NCBI RefSeq assembly: GCF_001425025.1
Contig: NZ_LMDE01000011.1
Coordinates: 186,001 to 250,000 of the forward strand
DNA: 64,000 nucleotides
Reading direction: 5' to 3'
DNA from: Nocardioides sp. Root122
GTDB taxonomy: Bacteria > Actinomycetota > Actinomycetes > Propionibacteriales > Nocardioidaceae
The notes beneath the pieces are model-generated. The model saw only the letters and a program-made list of their open reading frames with translations, was not told where the DNA came from and ran no database searches. Each line of letters starts with the position of its first letter. Positions within the stretch are counted from its first letter, which is position 1. Shown piece after piece: positions 61,657-64,000 of this stretch. Made by a program: the position numbers and the translations under genes.

Positions 61657-62514
61657 ATGCGGTGCTCGCGCGCGATCACGACGTTGGTGGCGGCCGTCCT
61701 GGTGGCCGCGGCGACGGTGACCGGAGGTCCGCCGGCCTCGGCGGCCGGCACCTTCACCTCCTCGGTCGACGGCGTCCTCTCCCCCGGCGCCGGGCAGCTG
61801 AGGTTCTACGGCTGGATGTTCGACGACGACGCCCCGTCCGTCTCGATCAGCTACCACGTCTACGTCGGCGGCAGCGGGCCCGGCGACGCGGGCTCGTGGG
61901 GGTACGACATGGGGCCGGCGGCCGCGTACCGCCCGGACGTGGACGCGGTGTACGGCTCCGGGCCCTACCACGGCTTCGACGCCACCATCTCCGTCCCCGT
62001 CCACGGCACGCAGCCGGTCTACATCTTCGCCATCAACGCCGGCGGCACGCCCGGGGACAACGCCCTGGTGTGGAGCGGCAGCGTCGCCATCGCCAACCCA
62101 CCGCCACCGCCACCACCGCCGCCGACGCCGACACCGACGCCGACACCGACGCCGACCCCGACGCCGACCCCGACGCCGCCGCCACCACCACCGCCGACGA
62201 CCCCGACGACACCGGTCCCCCCGCCGCCGGAGGCGGTGCCGACACCACCGGCCCCTCAGATCACCCTCCGGCTGGGCGCGGTGCGGAGGAAGTCGCGGAT
62301 CCGGGTCGACATCGGTCCCGACCTCGACCCCTCGAACTACCGCTTCATCGTCAAGAAGCGCAGGGGCAAGAAGTGGCGCACCGTGCGCCGCACCCAGACG
62401 CTCGGCTCGCAGGACGTGATGGTCATCGACCTGCCCCGGGGCACCTACCGGGTGGTGGTGCCACGCCAGCACGACCTCCTCGGCGCCGAGGCCACCGTGC
62501 GGTTGAAGCGGTAG
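61657..62514 (+). CDS. Secreted protein with Pro/Thr-rich linker
   Basis: A 285-residue exported protein. Signal peptide AITTLVAAVLVAAATVTGGPPASAA; a domain (about 30-145) with YGWMFDDDAPSVSISYHVYV; a PPPPPPPTPTPTP linker (about 148-198); and a basic C-terminal domain (about 205-285) with TLRLGAVRRKSRIRVDI. No enzyme motif. Probably a wall-associated or surface protein of unknown role. Confidence 0.78.
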   Translation: MRCSRAITTLVAAVLVAAATVTGGPPASAAGTFTSSVDGVLSPGAGQLRFYGWMFDDDAPSVSISYHVYVGGSGPGDAGSWGYDMGPAAAYRPDVDAVYGSGPYHGFDATISVPVHGTQPVYIFAINAGGTPGDNALVWSGSVAIANPPPPPPPPPTPTPTPTPTPTPTPTPTPPPPPPPTTPTTPVPPPPEAVPTPPAPQITLRLGAVRRKSRIRVDIGPDLDPSNYRFIVKKRRGKKWRTVRRTQTLGSQDVMVIDLPRGTYRVVVPRQHDLLGAEATVRLKR

Positions 62515-62520
62515 CCGGGA

Positions 62521-63429
62521 TCACGGCTCCAGGCACTCCGGCGTCGAGTCCCCGGGACCGTCCGGGTCGAGCGTCGAGCCGGACGCGTCGCGGAGCACCA
62601 CGCGGTCCACGGTCGCGAACTGCTTCAGGGTGGGCAGCACCTCGCCCGCCACGGTCACGGTCGAGCCGCCGCTGCGGCACCGGCCGGTGAGCCGCAGGTC
62701 CGCGACGCCACCCGAGACCGAGAGGTCGTCGTAGCCGGTGGCGCCCGAACGCAGCAACCGCAGGCCACGTGCGCGCTCCCCCGGCAGCGGACCGGCGAAG
62801 AGCCGGTCCATGACGCCGGTCGCCGGAGCGCCCGGACGGACGAGCCGCCGGACCGGCACGAAGAACGGCTCGCGGTTGTCGACGAAGCGGTCGCGATGGA
62901 AGAACCACACCCGGCGCTGGACGGTCGGGAAGCCGGCGCCGACCTCGACCACCACGCGCGGCGGTGCCTGCAGGGTCGTCACCCGCACGGGGGTCCGCTT
63001 GGCCAGCCCGATGCCGTACGTCGTGACCGCCTCGAAGTCACCCGCGCGCACCGCCGTCACCACGTTGGGCAGGGGGAACGCCACCCGGCGCGGTGCGGCG
63101 GTGGCTGCTCCCGCGTCCGTGTGCGCCTGGGCGCGCTCGAAGCGCACCAGCAGCAGTGCCTGCCCTGCGACGTGCACCCGTCGTCCCGACCCGTCGGCGA
63201 ACAGCCGGTCGACGTACTCCACCTGTCGGTCGGCCGGCAGCCCGCCGCGGAACTCGAAGACCACCCGGTCGACGTCACCGCGGTGCGCCGCCCGTACGGC
63301 CACGAGCACCGGGGTGACCGGCGCGGCGCGCTCGGCGACGCCGGACGCCGCCTGCCCGCCCTGCGTGGCCACGAGCGCAGGCGCCAGCGTGAGTGCGAGG
63401 AGCGGAAGCAGCAGCCGCGGGACCTTCAT
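62521..63429 (-). CDS. Secreted GerMN-domain lipoprotein-like protein
   Basis: A 302-residue exported protein with signal peptide LLLPLLALTLAPALVATQGG. N-terminal AMIN-like part (about 40-160), then a GerMN domain (FPTVQRRVWFFHRDRFVD, FAGPLPGERARGLRLLRSG, TVDRVVLRDASG). GerMN proteins link to envelope or spore-coat processes; in actinomycetes often beside LpqB. ATG 63429 has GGGAGGT upstream. Confidence 0.8.
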   Translation of the reverse strand: MKVPRLLLPLLALTLAPALVATQGGQAASGVAERAAPVTPVLVAVRAAHRGDVDRVVFEFRGGLPADRQVEYVDRLFADGSGRRVHVAGQALLLVRFERAQAHTDAGAATAAPRRVAFPLPNVVTAVRAGDFEAVTTYGIGLAKRTPVRVTTLQAPPRVVVEVGAGFPTVQRRVWFFHRDRFVDNREPFFVPVRRLVRPGAPATGVMDRLFAGPLPGERARGLRLLRSGATGYDDLSVSGGVADLRLTGRCRSGGSTVTVAGEVLPTLKQFATVDRVVLRDASGSTLDPDGPGDSTPECLEP

Positions 63430-63509
63430 CACGTACCTCCCCAGGGACGGACCGATCATCCGACGGTAGGCAGAGCAGGCGTCCACGGGAAGGGACGAAG
63501 GTCCTCGGT

Positions 63510-63947
63510 TCAGCCGGCTCCGTCGCCGGACCCGACGGGGCGGCCCAGTGACCGGCTGCGGCCACGGAACACTGCGATGACCTCGCCGACCGCCGGGTCG
63601 TCCGCGCGCACCGTGACGTCGTAGACGCCCGAGCGGCCACGCAGCGAGACCTCGCGCGCCTCGGCGCGGAGGACCTGCCCCAGCCGGGCCGGCTCGAGGA
63701 AGTCGATCGAGAAGCCTGCGGCGACGGTGACCGGCCCGTGTGAGTTGCACGCCAGCGCGAAGGCCGAGTCGGCCAGGCTGGCGATCAGACCGCCGTGGCA
63801 GAGGTCGTGGCCGTTGACCATGTCGTCGCGGACGACCATCGAGACCACGGCCCGTCCCTCTCCGAGGTCCTCGACGCGCATCCCGAGGCCCGCGCTCGCC
63901 GCGTCGGCCGCCCACATCTCGCGGGCGCCCGCGAGCGGCTCAGGCAT
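63510..63947 (-). CDS. paaI: Hydroxyphenylacetyl-CoA thioesterase PaaI
   Basis: A 145-residue hot-dog thioesterase: NGHDLCHGGLIASLADSAFALACNSHG has the active-site segment (HGG, Asp). PaaI removes dead-end hydroxyphenylacetyl-CoA in the phenylacetate pathway. Its start overlaps the end of the paaE reductase gene, which supports the assignment. Confidence 0.93.
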   Translation of the reverse strand: MPEPLAGAREMWAADAASAGLGMRVEDLGEGRAVVSMVVRDDMVNGHDLCHGGLIASLADSAFALACNSHGPVTVAAGFSIDFLEPARLGQVLRAEAREVSLRGRSGVYDVTVRADDPAVGEVIAVFRGRSRSLGRPVGSGDGAG

Positions 63948-64000
63948 CGAAGTCGACCGTGACCGCGTCGCTCACCGGGTAGGTCTGGCAGGTCAGCACG
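63940..64000 (-). CDS. paaE: Phenylacetyl-CoA epoxidase reductase subunit PaaE (partial, N-terminus outside the window)
   Basis: Only the last 19 codons are visible: VLTCQTYPVSDAVTVDFDA then stop. This is the typical PaaE/PaaK end, with the last 2Fe-2S cysteine in LTCQ. The stop overlaps the paaI start by 8 bases. With paaI it marks the end of a paa operon for phenylacetate breakdown. Confidence 0.85.
   Translation of the reverse strand, partial: VLTCQTYPVSDAVTVDFDA

Overview
The window is very GC-rich and gene-dense, with frequent GTG starts and 4-base stop/start overlaps. It carries WhiB1, PdtaS, a SigR/RsrA pair, Ni-superoxide dismutase, an Eis-type acetyltransferase and the 24-residue ribosomal protein bL37. 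This points to an actinomycete, most likely Nocardioides or a relative (Nocardioidaceae); that assignment is inference. Several gene sets match the M. tuberculosis Rv3219-Rv3230c neighbourhood (whiB1-pdtaS, sigH-rshA, SRAP protein, aroA-rsgA, desA3 and its reductase), so much of the window is an expanded, rearranged version of a conserved actinobacterial block.

Layout. 0-12 kb is lipid-centred. A truncated DesA3-type desaturase and its reductase face a TetR regulator across two near-identical operator-like inverted repeats. A wax-ester-type operon at 5.9-10.4 kb runs WS/DGAT, then a fused protein whose second half looks like cyanobacterial acyl-ACP reductase, then an SDR. A malic enzyme follows. 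11.7-12.7 kb has divergent sodX and sodN, with sodN ending in nested hairpins. 12.7-23.4 kb holds an RsbW-SigF-type pair, whiB1, pdtaS, a ThDP enzyme, acetyltransferases and a SigE-family ECF sigma factor coupled to a large membrane protein. 23.4-28.3 kb is the accessory patch: a 13E12-type HNH endonuclease, an orphan membrane protein, and an IS110 remnant and an IS3 remnant joined end to end, both broken at the junction.

28.5-45 kb returns to conserved functions: bL37, rsrA and sigR with a matching SigR promoter, SRAP, a degenerate GGDEF protein divergent from a membrane-tethered sigma-factor fusion, aroA-rsgA, hisN, CBS and FKBP proteins, and a two-component system beside an ABC exporter. 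45-64 kb holds a DUF445 protein, a secreted HEFFH metalloprotease-like protein, a TetR-controlled acyl-CoA dehydrogenase operon, TerD, an aldo/keto reductase, an SNF2 helicase, secreted proteins, and the end of a phenylacetate locus (paaI and the tail of paaE).

The most interesting items are the wax-ester operon with its reductase fusion, the sigma/anti-sigma membrane fusion, the paired operators at the desaturase locus, the perfect SigR promoter, and the IS110/IS3 junction that still keeps a candidate bridge-RNA region. No tRNA, rRNA, CRISPR array or prophage was seen, and no gene-free stretch exceeds 300 bases.
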